NCBI RefSeq assembly: GCF_001591405.1
Contig: NZ_BCUV01000007.1
Location: 124,001 to 188,000, forward strand
From: Janibacter terrae NBRC 107853
GTDB lineage: Bacteria; Actinomycetota; Actinomycetes; Actinomycetales; Dermatophilaceae
Direction: 5' to 3'
Length of the DNA: 64,000 nt
Shown here: positions 1 to 9,224 of the stretch, one piece after another
How positions within the stretch are numbered: position 1 is the first letter of the stretch
Layout: every line of letters begins with the position of its first letter
The notes under the pieces: generated by a model
Seen by the model: the letters and a program-made list of their open reading frames with translations, nothing else
Told to the model about the DNA's origin: nothing
Databases searched by the model: none
Program-made: the position numbers and the translations under genes

Positions 1-66
1 CGTGACGACGGCCGCGAGGGCGACGACGACGAGGAGCGCGACGAGGATGAAGAAGATCCAGACCAC
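1..66 (-). CDS. N-terminus of a small membrane protein, cut by the window edge
   Basis: Only the first 22 codons are inside the window. A GTG codon at 66 opens a frame that reads as an almost wholly hydrophobic stretch (WIFFILVALLVVVALAAVV), so the protein starts directly with a membrane helix or signal anchor. It lies 2 bases after the stop codon of the LOG-family gene and is probably translated in the same operon. In related actinobacteria a DivIVA-domain protein with an N-terminal helix often follows a LOG gene and dapE. That identity is a guess from context, because the diagnostic part lies outside the window. Confidence 0.5.
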   Translation of the reverse strand, partial: MVWIFFILVALLVVVALAAVVT

Positions 67-68
67 GG

Positions 69-851
69 CTACTCCGGCTGCTTCGCCGGCTCGGGACGTA
101 CCCGGGCGGACTCGCGCACGAGGTACTCGACGGCCTCGGCGAGGTCGTCGGTCACGTGGAGACGGTCGATGTCCTCGGCGCTGATCATGCCCCCGTCGAG
201 GACGGAGCCGCGCAGCCAGTCGATGAGCCCGCCCCAGTACGCGGTGCCGACGAGGATGATCGGGAAGCTCGTCACCTTGCCCGTCTGCGCGAGCGTCACG
301 GCCTCGAAGACCTCGTCGAGGGTGCCGAAGCCGCCCGGGAGCACGACGAAGCCCTCGCTGTACTTGACGAACATCGTCTTGCGGGCGAAGAAGTAGCGGA
401 AGTTGATGCCGAGGTCGCAGTAGGGGTTCAGACCGGCCTCGAAGGGCAGCTCGATGCCCAGGCCCACGCTCGTGCCGCCCGCCTCGCGGGCACCGCGGTT
501 GGCGGCCTCCATGGCGCCGGGACCGCCACCGGTGATGACGGCGTAGCCGGCCTCGGCCAGGAGGCGACCGAGCTCGATGCCCTGGACGTAGTCCGCGGAG
601 CCGGGCGCGGTGCGCGCGCTGCCGAAGATGCTCACAGCCGGCCCGAGCTCGGCGAGCGCGCCGAAGCCCTCGACGAACTCGGCCTGGATGCGCATGACGC
701 GCCAGGGGTCGGTGTGCAGCCAGTCGGCGTGGCCGCGGTCGTCCAGCAGCCGCTGGTCGGTCGTCGACTTGGGCACCTGACGGCCGCGCATGACGACGGG
801 CCCCTTGTGGTACCACCGGTCGCTGGCGGGCTGCTTCCCCTGATCCGTCAC
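69..851 (-). CDS. LOG family Rossmann-fold protein (TIGR00730 type)
   Basis: A 260-residue protein of the LOG/TIGR00730 family, whose characterised members hydrolyse cytokinin riboside 5'-monophosphate to free base plus ribose 5-phosphate. The Rossmann nucleotide motif GGGPGAMEAANRGA is at about residues 108-121, and the family signature PGGFGTLDE, with its catalytic Glu, is at 172-180. I chose the GTG start at 851 because it lies 10 bases after the dapE stop and the protein then has the longer actinobacterial N-terminus (about 70 residues before the core). The real substrate in bacteria like this one is unknown. It is cotranscribed with dapE and the downstream membrane protein. Confidence 0.9.
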   Translation of the reverse strand: MTDQGKQPASDRWYHKGPVVMRGRQVPKSTTDQRLLDDRGHADWLHTDPWRVMRIQAEFVEGFGALAELGPAVSIFGSARTAPGSADYVQGIELGRLLAEAGYAVITGGGPGAMEAANRGAREAGGTSVGLGIELPFEAGLNPYCDLGINFRYFFARKTMFVKYSEGFVVLPGGFGTLDEVFEAVTLAQTGKVTSFPIILVGTAYWGGLIDWLRGSVLDGGMISAEDIDRLHVTDDLAEAVEYLVRESARVRPEPAKQPE

Positions 852-861
852 GGTCGCGACC

Positions 862-1938
862 CTACGCGAGCCAGCGGAGCACGGCCGCCTCCGCCGTCGT
901 GATCTGCTCGACGGGGCAGCGCTCCTCGTCGTGGTGGGCGAGGTTGGGGTCACCCGGCCCGAAGTTGACCGCTGGGATGCCGAGCGCGCTGAACCGCGCG
1001 ACGTCGGTCCAGCCCTCCTTGGGCCCGACGGGCACGTCGAGCGCGGCGACGAAGGCCTGCGCGGCCGGCAGGTCGAGCCCGGGACGCGCCCCCTCCGCGA
1101 CGTCGCGCAGGTGCAGCTCGCGGCCGGGCAGGACGGTCTGCACGTAGGCGAGGGCGGCCTCGGCGTCCTTGTCCGGTGAGAAGCGGTAGTTGACCAGGAC
1201 GCTGCACGAGTCCGGGATGACGTTGCCGGCGATGCCACCGGAGATGCCGACGGCCTGCAGGGCCTCGTGGTAGTCGAGGCCGTCGACGGTCACGGTCTGC
1301 TCCTCGTGCGCGGCGAGCGCGGCGAGGACCTCGTGGGCGTCGTGGATCGCGTTGTGGCCGTTCCACGGGCGGGCCGAGTGCGCGGCGATCCCCTTGGTGA
1401 CGACCTCGACCCGCATGGTCCCCTTGCACCCTCCCTCGACCATGGCGTTGGTCGGCTCGAGGAGGACGGCGAAGTCGGCGGCGAGCAGCTGCGGGTCGGA
1501 CTCCGCGAGCAGCTGCAGACCGTTGTACACCGCGTCGACCTCCTCGGCCTCGTAGAAGAGGAAGGTGACGTCGCGGCTCGGCTCCTCGACGAGGGCGGCC
1601 TTGAGCTGGACGGCGACGCCGCCCTTCATGTCCACGGTCCCGCGGCCCCAGAGGACGTCGACACCGCCGACGCTCTCGCGGCGGGTCGGCAGGTTGGCCG
1701 GGTCGCTCGTCAGCGGCACGGTGTCGATGTGCCCGGCGAGCACGACCCGCTCGTCGCGGTCGAGGTCGGTGCGCGCGATGACCGTGTTGCCCCGGCGGAT
1801 CACCTCGAGATGACGAAGGGGGGTCAGCGCCGTCTCGATCGCGTCGGCGATCGCGGCCTCGTCGTGGCTGACGGACTCGATGTCGCACAGCTGCTGGGTG
1901 AGGGTGACGACGTCGGCGGTGAGATCCAGGCTCGGCAT
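862..1938 (-). CDS. dapE: Succinyl-diaminopimelate desuccinylase
   Basis: A 358-residue M20-family metallopeptidase homologue. It removes succinate from N-succinyl-LL-diaminopimelate in the lysine and peptidoglycan DAP pathway, in the cytoplasm. Visible metal-site motifs are AGHIDTVP (His70, Asp72), GTVDMKGG (Asp103) and YEAEEVD (Glu pair near 132), in the usual order. The ATG at 1938 is preferred because a TAGGCT -10 box ends 7 bases before it, which predicts a leaderless mRNA; the frame stays open further upstream. With dapD (divergent, 0.9 kb away) and dapC near 7 kb, this gives three of the succinylase-branch enzymes in one window. Confidence 0.95.
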   Translation of the reverse strand: MPSLDLTADVVTLTQQLCDIESVSHDEAAIADAIETALTPLRHLEVIRRGNTVIARTDLDRDERVVLAGHIDTVPLTSDPANLPTRRESVGGVDVLWGRGTVDMKGGVAVQLKAALVEEPSRDVTFLFYEAEEVDAVYNGLQLLAESDPQLLAADFAVLLEPTNAMVEGGCKGTMRVEVVTKGIAAHSARPWNGHNAIHDAHEVLAALAAHEEQTVTVDGLDYHEALQAVGISGGIAGNVIPDSCSVLVNYRFSPDKDAEAALAYVQTVLPGRELHLRDVAEGARPGLDLPAAQAFVAALDVPVGPKEGWTDVARFSALGIPAVNFGPGDPNLAHHDEERCPVEQITTAEAAVLRWLA

Positions 1939-1945
1939 GGTCGCC

Positions 1946-1951
1946 AGCCTA
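1946..1951 (-). promoter_or_regulatory. -10 box of a leaderless dapE transcript
   Basis: TAGGCT on the minus strand ends 7 bases before the dapE ATG, so transcription would begin at or next to the start codon. No Shine-Dalgarno sequence is present. It follows the same spacing seen at many other starts in this window. Confidence 0.55.
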
Positions 1952-2194
1952 GGCACCCGGGGTCGTCTCCGTCCCTTCGGTCCTGACTCGTCCCGTGGAT
2001 CACCTGCCGCGTGCACCCCGGCGTCAGAGCGACCTGCTCCGGAGCCGACCAGCCATCCAGGGTACGAGTCAGGGGTGAAGTGCCGGGCGAACCTCGATAC
2101 CCGTGGTCGTCCACAGAGCCGACCCCCGGCGGTGCGCTGCCCACAGGGTCACGACGGCGACGTCACGCGCGTGGCGTCGGACCCACGATGGGCC
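1952..2194. other. Intergenic region between divergent dapE and the XRE regulator
   Basis: This stretch has no convincing coding frame or RNA gene. It holds two loose CCACAG sequences but no clear operator or strong hairpin. A possible in-frame GTG at 2171 could extend the regulator by 8 residues. Confidence 0.4.
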
Positions 2195-2821
2195 ATGGAC
2201 GAAGAACGCCACGACGACCCTCTGATCATCGATGACTCCGGCGACCAGGTGATCTGCCCCGTGCCGTGTGCGACCTGCGACGAGCTCGGCCCGGGCGGGT
2301 GCGAGGACTGCTTGGACTGCCTCCTGTGGCCAGAGCTGCCTCCACCTCGAGATCGGTCCTACCCAGACCTGCCCGGCCGCACGTCGCCTCTGCGCACGCA
2401 GGCCCTGCAGGCCCGACGGACCGCACTCGACATCGGGGCCCGGATCGGCCTCGTCAGCCGACGGCACCGGCGGCTGGAGCGCCTGAGCCAGCGCGCGCTG
2501 GCCGACGCCCTGGGTTGGAGCCAGCCGAGCCTCAATCGAGCCGAGCGCCACGGCGCCAGTCTGAGCGTGCACAAGATCGAGAGCCTGCTGCGGCACGCCG
2601 GGTTCCGTCTGGCGATCGTGCCGGTCGGCACGGACACCGAGCCGGGGCACGGCGAGGATCCGGACGAGACGTGGGGCACCGTGGAGCTGTTGGCCCGCGA
2701 CGCCCGGGGCCGGCGGCTCCCGCCGCACGGCGAGGTCACCTGGAACAGCGAGAGCGACCGCGGTCTGGTCCCCGGCGACGTCGAGCAGGAGCCCGAGTGG
2801 ACCTGGCGGCGGCCGCGGTGA
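2195..2821 (+). CDS. XRE-type helix-turn-helix protein with a cysteine-rich N-terminus
   Basis: A 208-residue protein. Near the N-terminus six cysteines are arranged C-x3-C-x2-C-x7-C-x2-C-x2-C (Cys21, 25, 28, 36, 39, 42). This is followed by a helix-turn-helix at about 98-117 (LSQRALADALGWSQPSLNRA), typical of Cro/CI-XRE regulators, and a C-terminal part ending in a Trp-rich tail. The cysteines could bind zinc or an iron-sulfur cluster and let the regulator sense metal or redox state; that is inference. No target is evident. It lies just upstream of dapD, from which it is separated by a separate leaderless promoter. The start is uncertain: ATG 2195 or GTG 2171, neither with a good ribosome site. 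Confidence 0.75.
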   Translation: MDEERHDDPLIIDDSGDQVICPVPCATCDELGPGGCEDCLDCLLWPELPPPRDRSYPDLPGRTSPLRTQALQARRTALDIGARIGLVSRRHRRLERLSQRALADALGWSQPSLNRAERHGASLSVHKIESLLRHAGFRLAIVPVGTDTEPGHGEDPDETWGTVELLARDARGRRLPPHGEVTWNSESDRGLVPGDVEQEPEWTWRRPR

Positions 2822-2829
2822 GGGTTTCG

Positions 2830-2835
2830 TAGGAT
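2830..2835 (+). promoter_or_regulatory. -10 box of a leaderless dapD transcript
   Basis: TAGGAT ends 7 bases before the dapD ATG, and no ribosome-binding site is present. The box begins 9 bases after the regulator's stop codon, so dapD has its own promoter. Confidence 0.6.
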
Positions 2836-2842
2836 TCGCCCC

Positions 2843-3775
2843 ATGACGACGACGCGCGCAGCCTGGGGCCACGGAGTGGCCACCGTGACGACCGACGGCA
2901 CCATCCTCGACACCTGGTACCCCGAGCCGGTCCTCGGGGAGGCACCGGAGGCGACGCAGGTCCCGCCGGAGCTGCTCTCCCTCGCCGGCGAGGACGAGGC
3001 CCGCGGTGTGCGCACCGAGGTCGTCACCGTCGCCATCGACCTCGACGCCGCCCCCGAGGGTGCGTCCGACGCCTACCTGCGCCTGCACCTGCTCTCGCAC
3101 CGGCTCGTCGCGCCCAACACGATCAACCTCGACGGCCTCTTCGGCCAGCTGAGCAATGTCGTGTGGACCAACCACGGCCCGTGCGCGGTCGAGGGTTTCG
3201 AGTCCACTCGTGCCCGCCTGCGCGCCCGCGGCCCGGTCCAGGTGAGCAGCATCGACAAGTTCCCCCGGCTCACCGACTACGTCACGCCCTCCGGCGTGCG
3301 CATCGGCGACGCCGACCGGGTGCGCCTCGGCGCGCACCTCGCGTCCGGCACGACGGTCATGCACGAGGGCTTCGTCAACTTCAACGCCGGCACGCTCGGC
3401 ACCTCCATGGTCGAGGGCCGGATCAGCCAGGGCGTCGTCGTTGGCGACGGCTCCGACATCGGTGGCGGTGCGTCGACGATGGGCACCCTCTCGGGCGGCG
3501 GCACCCAGCGCGTCTCGATCGGTGAGCGCTGCCTCGTCGGCGCCGAGGCCGGTGTGGGCATCGCCCTCGGCGACGACTGCGTCGTCGAGGCCGGTCTGTA
3601 CGTCACCGCGGGCACCAAGGTCACGCTGCCCGACGGCTCGGTCGTCAAGGCCGCCGAGCTGTCCGGCCGTGACGGCCTGCTCTTCGTGCGCAACTCGGTC
3701 ACCGGCACCGTCGAGGCCCGTGACCGCACGGGGCACGGCATCGCGCTCAACGACGCGCTGCACGCCAACGACTGA
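2843..3775 (+). CDS. dapD: 2,3,4,5-tetrahydropyridine-2,6-dicarboxylate N-succinyltransferase
   Basis: A 310-residue protein matching the long actinobacterial DapD type. It transfers succinyl from succinyl-CoA to tetrahydrodipicolinate, the committed step of the succinylase DAP pathway. The middle and C-terminal part carries the isoleucine-patch hexapeptide repeats of a left-handed beta-helix (runs such as [20 protein letters not shown] and [18 protein letters not shown]), and an N-terminal domain precedes them. The ATG at 2843 is fixed by the -10 box 7 bases upstream. A GTG gene for a lysozyme-like protein begins 2 bases after its stop, suggesting cotranscription. Confidence 0.95.
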   Translation: MTTTRAAWGHGVATVTTDGTILDTWYPEPVLGEAPEATQVPPELLSLAGEDEARGVRTEVVTVAIDLDAAPEGASDAYLRLHLLSHRLVAPNTINLDGLFGQLSNVVWTNHGPCAVEGFESTRARLRARGPVQVSSIDKFPRLTDYVTPSGVRIGDADRVRLGAHLASGTTVMHEGFVNFNAGTLGTSMVEGRISQGVVVGDGSDIGGGASTMGTLSGGGTQRVSIGERCLVGAEAGVGIALGDDCVVEAGLYVTAGTKVTLPDGSVVKAAELSGRDGLLFVRNSVTGTVEARDRTGHGIALNDALHAND

Positions 3776-3777
3776 CG

Positions 3778-4653
3778 GTGGCCCGGACCGCGCACCCACC
3801 GCTGGACGAGGACCGCGCCCCCCGGTGGCCGGTCGTCGTCGCGGTCGTGTGCGTCCTCGCCCTGCTGGCGGGGGTCGGCGCCTGGTACGCCCGGGACCGG
3901 ATCGGCCTCTTCCTCGGTGAGCAGTGCCGGGCGACCGCGCTCGAGCAGAGCGTGAGCTTCGCGCCGGACCAGATGCACCACGCGAGCACGATCGTGCTGC
4001 TCGGCGTCAAGCGCGGCCTGCCCGCGCGCGCCGGCACGATCGGCGTCGCGACCGCGATCCAGGAGAGCAAGCTGCGCAACCTCTCCTACGGCGACCGCGA
4101 CTCGGTCGGCCTCTTCCAGCAGCGGCCGAGCCAGGGCTGGGGCACACCGGAGCAGCTGCAGGACCCGGTGTACGCCACCACCGCCTTCTACGACGCGCTC
4201 GTCAAGGTCGACGGCTGGGAGGGCATGGTCATCACCGAGATCGCCCAGGAGGTCCAGCGCAGCGGGTACCCGCAGGCCTACGCGGACCACGAGCACGAGG
4301 GCCGCACCATCGCCTCGGCGATGAGCGGCTACTCCCCCGAGGGCTTCGTCTGCCGCCTCGACGGACCGACGGCCGCGGGGCGTCCCGACACCTTCATCCG
4401 GGCCCTGTCCGAGGAGACCGGCCAGAGCGGCACCGCCGACGGCCAGACGGTCACGATCGCCGCGACCGACGAGCGCCATGCCTGGGCGGTCGGCGCCTGG
4501 TCGGTCGGTCAGGCCAAGGCCCGCAACGTCGTGAGCGTGCAGGTCGGTGCCCGCACGTGGACCCGAGGTGCCGGCGAGGACGCCATGGGGTGGTCGGACG
4601 CCGACGAGCCCGTCCCCGCCGGGCGGGTCGTCGTCCGCCTCCACGAGGGCTGA
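3778..4653 (+). CDS. Membrane-anchored lysozyme-like (transglycosylase-fold) protein
   Basis: A 291-residue protein with a single N-terminal transmembrane segment at about residues 18-40 (VVVAVVCVLALLAGVGAW) and an extracytoplasmic remainder. The block AIQESKLRNLSYGDRDSVGLFQQRPSQGWG is characteristic of a lysozyme-fold family, often misnamed heavy metal transporter, that resembles lytic transglycosylases; the Glu in QESK could be catalytic. The roughly 85-residue C-terminal extension is not recognised. It begins with GTG 2 bases after dapD, so cell-wall precursor supply and wall turnover may be coexpressed. Enzymatic activity is inferred from fold only. Confidence 0.7.
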   Translation: MARTAHPPLDEDRAPRWPVVVAVVCVLALLAGVGAWYARDRIGLFLGEQCRATALEQSVSFAPDQMHHASTIVLLGVKRGLPARAGTIGVATAIQESKLRNLSYGDRDSVGLFQQRPSQGWGTPEQLQDPVYATTAFYDALVKVDGWEGMVITEIAQEVQRSGYPQAYADHEHEGRTIASAMSGYSPEGFVCRLDGPTAAGRPDTFIRALSEETGQSGTADGQTVTIAATDERHAWAVGAWSVGQAKARNVVSVQVGARTWTRGAGEDAMGWSDADEPVPAGRVVVRLHEG

Positions 4654-4669
4654 GCGGGTCCGCACGCGC

Positions 4670-4705
4670 GTCGGCCCCCTTCGCCCGAGGACGAAGGGGG
4701 CCGAC
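4670..4705. terminator. Bidirectional terminator hairpin between convergent genes
   Basis: A perfect 14-bp stem (4670-4683 with 4692-4705) around an 8-base loop lies between the convergent stops of the lysozyme-like gene and gltA. Its arms contain the abundant 9-mer CGAAGGGGG and its complement. There is no T-run, as is common for terminators in high-GC actinobacteria. Confidence 0.8.
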
Positions 4706-4720
4706 GGCCGCCGACACAGG

Positions 4721-6004
<1,284 letters not shown>

Positions 6005-6072
6005 GAGGTATCTGCCCTTCGGTCGTGCCGTGCCGCGGAGGCGATGGCCCCGGGCATGCGGTTTCACGTCCG

Positions 6073-6078
6073 AAACTA
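6073..6078 (-). promoter_or_regulatory. Possible gltA -10 box
   Basis: TAGTTT on the minus strand, about 70 bases before the gltA ATG, fits the TANNNT pattern used elsewhere in the window. No convincing -35 element is visible, so this is a tentative call. Confidence 0.3.
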
Positions 6079-6115
6079 CCCGAGCGACGGCACGCGCCAC
6101 CACGCGGGTGCGGGG

Positions 6116-7270
6116 TCAGGCGGAGAGCCGCGCCGCGGCGGCGGCGATGCGCTCGTCGCTCGCGGAGAGGGCCACGCGCACGTGCTCGGCGCCGGCGGCG
6201 CCGTAGAAGTCGCCGGGGGCGACGAGGATCCCGCGCGCCGCGAGCCGGTCGACGGTCGTGCGGCTCGGCTCCCCAGCGGTCGCCCAGAGGTAGAGGCCGG
6301 CCTGGGAGTCGTCGATGCGCAGGCCCGCGGCCTCCAGCGCCGGCCGCAGGACCAAGCGCCGGGCCCGGTAGCGCTCCCGCTGCTGCGCCACGTGCTCGTC
6401 GTCGCGGACGGCGGCGAGCAGGGCCCGCTGCACGGGCCAGGGCACGATCATGCCGGCGTGCTTGCGCACCTCGGTGAGCTGGCGCACCAGCCTCGGGTCG
6501 CCGGCGACGAAGGCCGCCCGGTAGCCCGCGAGGTTGGACTGCTTGGAGGTCGAGTACACGGTGAGCAGCCCCTCGTGGGAGCCACCCGTGACGCGCGGGT
6601 CGAGCAGGCTGGGCGTCGTCGGCAGCTGCGCGTAGGACTGCCCGCGCTCGGCCTCGGAGCGCCAGTCGAGCTCGGCGTAGCACTCGTCGGAGGCGACGAC
6701 GACCCCGCGCTCGCGGGCCCATGCGACGACCTTGGCCAGGTGCTCGACGCCGAGGACCTTGCCGGTCGGGTTGCTCGGGGAGTTGAGCCACAGCAGCCGG
6801 GGCGCGGTGGCCGGCGTCGTCGGCCCGAAGGCCGTCGTGGCGTCCGCGGCGAAGGGGGTCGCCCCTGCGATCCGCGCGCCCACGTCGTACGTGGGGTAGG
6901 CGACGCGGGGGAAGCCGACGACGTCCCCCTGCCCCAGCCCGAGGAGGGTCGGCAGCCACGCGACGAGCTCCTTGGAGCCGACCGTCGGCAGCACCCCGTC
7001 CGGGTCGACGTCCGGTGCGCCCCGGCGTCGCTCGAACCAGGCCGCGATGCCCTCACGCAGGTCGGGCGTGCCCCAGGTCTGGGGGTAGCCAGGGGCGTCG
7101 GCGGCGTCGCGCAGGGCCTGCTGGACGACCTGCGGCGTGGGGTCGACGGGCGTGCCCACCGACAGGTCGACGATGCCGTCGCCCTGCGCGGGGTCGTCGG
7201 AGGAAAAGGCTCTCGCCCGCTCCTTGGCAGGAGCGAGCGAGTCCCAGGGGAAGTCGGGCAGGGACTTCAC
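6116..7270 (-). CDS. dapC: Succinyldiaminopimelate transaminase
   Basis: A 384-residue class I/II aminotransferase. In the succinylase pathway it makes N-succinyl-LL-diaminopimelate from N-succinyl-2-amino-6-ketopimelate with glutamate as donor. PLP-site motifs are NSPSNPTGK (163-171), SDECYAEL (194-201) and the Schiff-base lysine in TSKQSNLAGYR (Lys243). The start is GTG at 7270, 16 bases after fdxA, with GAGGAC as ribosome site. The fdxA-dapC pairing is a common actinobacterial arrangement. With dapD and dapE it completes the three succinylated-intermediate steps in this window. Confidence 0.93.
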   Translation of the reverse strand: MKSLPDFPWDSLAPAKERARAFSSDDPAQGDGIVDLSVGTPVDPTPQVVQQALRDAADAPGYPQTWGTPDLREGIAAWFERRRGAPDVDPDGVLPTVGSKELVAWLPTLLGLGQGDVVGFPRVAYPTYDVGARIAGATPFAADATTAFGPTTPATAPRLLWLNSPSNPTGKVLGVEHLAKVVAWARERGVVVASDECYAELDWRSEAERGQSYAQLPTTPSLLDPRVTGGSHEGLLTVYSTSKQSNLAGYRAAFVAGDPRLVRQLTEVRKHAGMIVPWPVQRALLAAVRDDEHVAQQRERYRARRLVLRPALEAAGLRIDDSQAGLYLWATAGEPSRTTVDRLAARGILVAPGDFYGAAGAEHVRVALSASDERIAAAAARLSA

Positions 7271-7286
7271 GAGTCCTCACGCTGCG

Positions 7287-7613
7287 TCATTCGGAGTGCT
7301 CCTGCGGAGGCAGCGCCGCGACGATCGGGTGGTCCTTGTCGATCATGCCCATCTTGGCCGCGCCACCCGGGCTGCCGAGGTCGTCGAAGAACTCGACGTT
7401 GGCCTTGTAGAAGTCGGCCCACTCCTCGGGGGTGTCGTCCTCGTAGTAGATGGCCTCGACGGGGCACACCGGCTCGCAGGCGCCGCAGTCGACGCACTCG
7501 TCGGGGTGGATGTAGAGACTGCGCTTGCCCTCGTAGATGCAGTCGACGGGGCACTCCTCGATGCAGGCCTTGTCCTTGAGGTCCACACACGGCTGCGCGA
7601 TCACGTACGTCAT
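7287..7613 (-). CDS. fdxA: 7Fe ferredoxin
   Basis: A 108-residue soluble electron carrier of the FdxA type. Cysteines 9, 17, 21 and 25, then 40, 43, 46 and 50, reproduce the C-x7-C-x3-C-x3-C plus C-x2-C-x2-C-x3-C pattern for a [3Fe-4S] and a [4Fe-4S] cluster. The protein opens with the family-typical MTYVIAQPCVD. An upstream ATG (7622) exists, but a -10 box (TAGTAT) ends exactly 7 bases before 7613, supporting the short start on a leaderless mRNA. Its promoter overlaps that of the divergent GNAT gene. It is cotranscribed with dapC. Confidence 0.95.
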   Translation of the reverse strand: MTYVIAQPCVDLKDKACIEECPVDCIYEGKRSLYIHPDECVDCGACEPVCPVEAIYYEDDTPEEWADFYKANVEFFDDLGSPGGAAKMGMIDKDHPIVAALPPQEHSE

Positions 7614-7620
7614 GCCCGAC

Positions 7621-7627
7621 ATACTAT
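7621..7627. promoter_or_regulatory. Bidirectional promoter with overlapping -10 boxes (fdxA / GNAT gene)
   Basis: The seven bases ATACTAT contain TACTAT on the plus strand (7622-7627) and TAGTAT on the minus strand (7626-7621). The first ends 8 bases before the GNAT ATG at 7636 and the second ends 7 bases before the fdxA ATG at 7613. Both mRNAs are therefore predicted to be leaderless and the two initiation complexes cannot bind at once. Confidence 0.65.
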
Positions 7628-7635
7628 GTCGCCCC

Positions 7636-8637
7636 ATGAGCGATCTCATGGTGGGTCTCACCACAGGGACGCGCGTCGCGGTCCGCACCCGGATCGACCC
7701 CGTGCCCGAGCACGGTCCCACGCTCACGGACACGGTCGGTGAGCTCCTCTCGCTCGACGACGACCGGGTGCTCATCGCCACCCGCAGCGGGGAGGTCACG
7801 CTCCGGCGCGAGCTCGTCGTCGCCGCCCGGGCCATCCCACCCAGGCCCGTGCGCCGCGGCGCCCCGCACCGCGCCATCACGATCGAGGACCTGCACCTCG
7901 TCATGACCAAGGGCCAGCCGGGGCTCGAGGAGTCGTGGCTCGGGACGAAGGGGGCCGGCTGGCTCCTGCGCGCCGGCGCCGGCTGGACGGGCCGCTCCAA
8001 CTCGACCCTGCCCGTGGGCGACCCCGGCCTGCCGCTGCCGCGGGCCGTCGACGCCGTCGAGGACTGGTACCGCGAGCGGGACCTCACGCCGCTCGTCATG
8101 CTGCCCCGGCCGACGGGCGTGGCGACGCTCGAGGACCCGCTCGGCGCGCTGCTCCTCGAGCGTGGCTGGCTCGAGGGCCACCGGACCGACGTCCTGACGG
8201 GCAGGACGCAGACGCTGGTGGGTGAGGCGGTCGCACCCGCCGGGCTCACCATCGCCGCGGGCGCGCACCCGGACGCGGACTGGTTCGCCGGCGGGTCACC
8301 GCGCCTGCGCGACCACCTCGACGCGGCGCGAGCGGTCCTCGCACGGCCGCCGCGACAGGTCTTCCTCACCGCGCGCGACGCCGACGGACCGGCCGGGGTC
8401 GTGCGGGTCTCGCTCGACGACGGCTGGGCGGGCCTCTACGGCCTGCACGTCCCCCCTTCGCACCGCGGTCGCGGCATCGGCCGCTGGCTCACGGTCGCCG
8501 CCGCCCGCGCGGCCCTCGACGCCGGCGCGAGCCTGACCTACCTCCAGGTCGAGCCGGGCAACGAGCCCGCCCAGCGCCTCTACCGCGGCCTCGGCCTGAC
8601 GACGCACCACGAGTACGTCTACCTCGCCCGGCGCTGA
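7636..8637 (+). CDS. GNAT family N-acetyltransferase with an extra N-terminal domain
   Basis: A 333-residue protein. The C-terminal third has the acetyl-CoA-binding GNAT motif A (LHVPPSHRGRGIGRWLTVAAARAAL, with RGRGIG as the pyrophosphate loop) and a final QVEPGNEPAQRLYRGLGL motif B. The first 75 residues form a small beta-rich module (RVAVRTRI...GEVTLRRELVVAARAIP) found in other actinobacterial GNAT proteins next to fdxA and dapC. The substrate is unknown. The ATG is fixed by a -10 box 8 bases upstream. The 3' end overlaps the convergent phosphopantetheinyl transferase gene by 19 bases. Confidence 0.85.
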   Translation: MSDLMVGLTTGTRVAVRTRIDPVPEHGPTLTDTVGELLSLDDDRVLIATRSGEVTLRRELVVAARAIPPRPVRRGAPHRAITIEDLHLVMTKGQPGLEESWLGTKGAGWLLRAGAGWTGRSNSTLPVGDPGLPLPRAVDAVEDWYRERDLTPLVMLPRPTGVATLEDPLGALLLERGWLEGHRTDVLTGRTQTLVGEAVAPAGLTIAAGAHPDADWFAGGSPRLRDHLDAARAVLARPPRQVFLTARDADGPAGVVRVSLDDGWAGLYGLHVPPSHRGRGIGRWLTVAAARAALDAGASLTYLQVEPGNEPAQRLYRGLGLTTHHEYVYLARR

Positions 8638-9182
8638 GCGAGCGCCGACTCCTCCGGCCCGTGCGCGCGCACGTCCACCGCGTCGCCGGTGACTGCCTCA
8701 CCACCGACCGCGAGCGCTGCGTGGTAGCCGGGCAGGGGCGCCTGCAGGCCGACCACCCGGACGCCGTCCGGGGAGCGTGCGCCCGTGGCCTTGAAGGTCG
8801 CCTCCTGCACGACCCACGCGGCGATGTCCCCTCCGCGGGAGCCGGACTCGACGTCGACGCCCACCGGCACGGGCGCGGTGGCGACGAGGACGAGCGGCCC
8901 GGCGTGCGCGACGCTCGCGTGCACCCCGTCGACGATCGGGCGACCGTGCGGCCCGCCGCAGTCGGTGCAGGTGCGGTCGACGACCACGGCGCGCGGGTCG
9001 GCCCCGGTCGCCGCCCCCACCGCGACCCGCAGCAGCCAGGCCCCGACGACGAAGCGCCCCAGGTCCGCGGGCCGGGCGATGCCGGCGGCCCGGGACGCCT
9101 CGAGCGGGTCGAGGAGCGGCAGGAGGTCCAGGTCCATCGCCCGCAGGTCCGACCACCAGGTGTCCACGACGTGGGTGTGCAT
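8619..9182 (-). CDS. 4'-phosphopantetheinyl transferase, Sfp/EntD-like
   Basis: A 187-residue member of the Sfp superfamily, which attaches phosphopantetheine from CoA to a carrier-protein serine. The Mg2+/CoA motif GVDVES (Asp110, Glu112) and a WVVQEATFKATG block (123-134) match the family. The usual WxxKEAxxK has Gln in place of the first Lys. The most obvious partner is the carrier domain of the protein encoded 61 bases away on the opposite strand. ATG 9182 has AGGA 6 bases upstream. It shares the intergenic region containing a DtxR-like box, so it may be iron-regulated with the divergent operon. Confidence 0.85.
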   Translation of the reverse strand: MHTHVVDTWWSDLRAMDLDLLPLLDPLEASRAAGIARPADLGRFVVGAWLLRVAVGAATGADPRAVVVDRTCTDCGGPHGRPIVDGVHASVAHAGPLVLVATAPVPVGVDVESGSRGGDIAAWVVQEATFKATGARSPDGVRVVGLQAPLPGYHAALAVGGEAVTGDAVDVRAHGPEESALAQRRAR

Positions 9183-9224
9183 GTGAGGTCCTGACGTCGA
9201 CGGTTGTACGCTCGCCCTGAGTAC

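Noticed and set aside
3778-4653. Annotation of the 3.8 kb gene as a heavy-metal transporter
   Set aside because: It has a single membrane segment and a lysozyme-fold block; nothing in the sequence supports metal transport.
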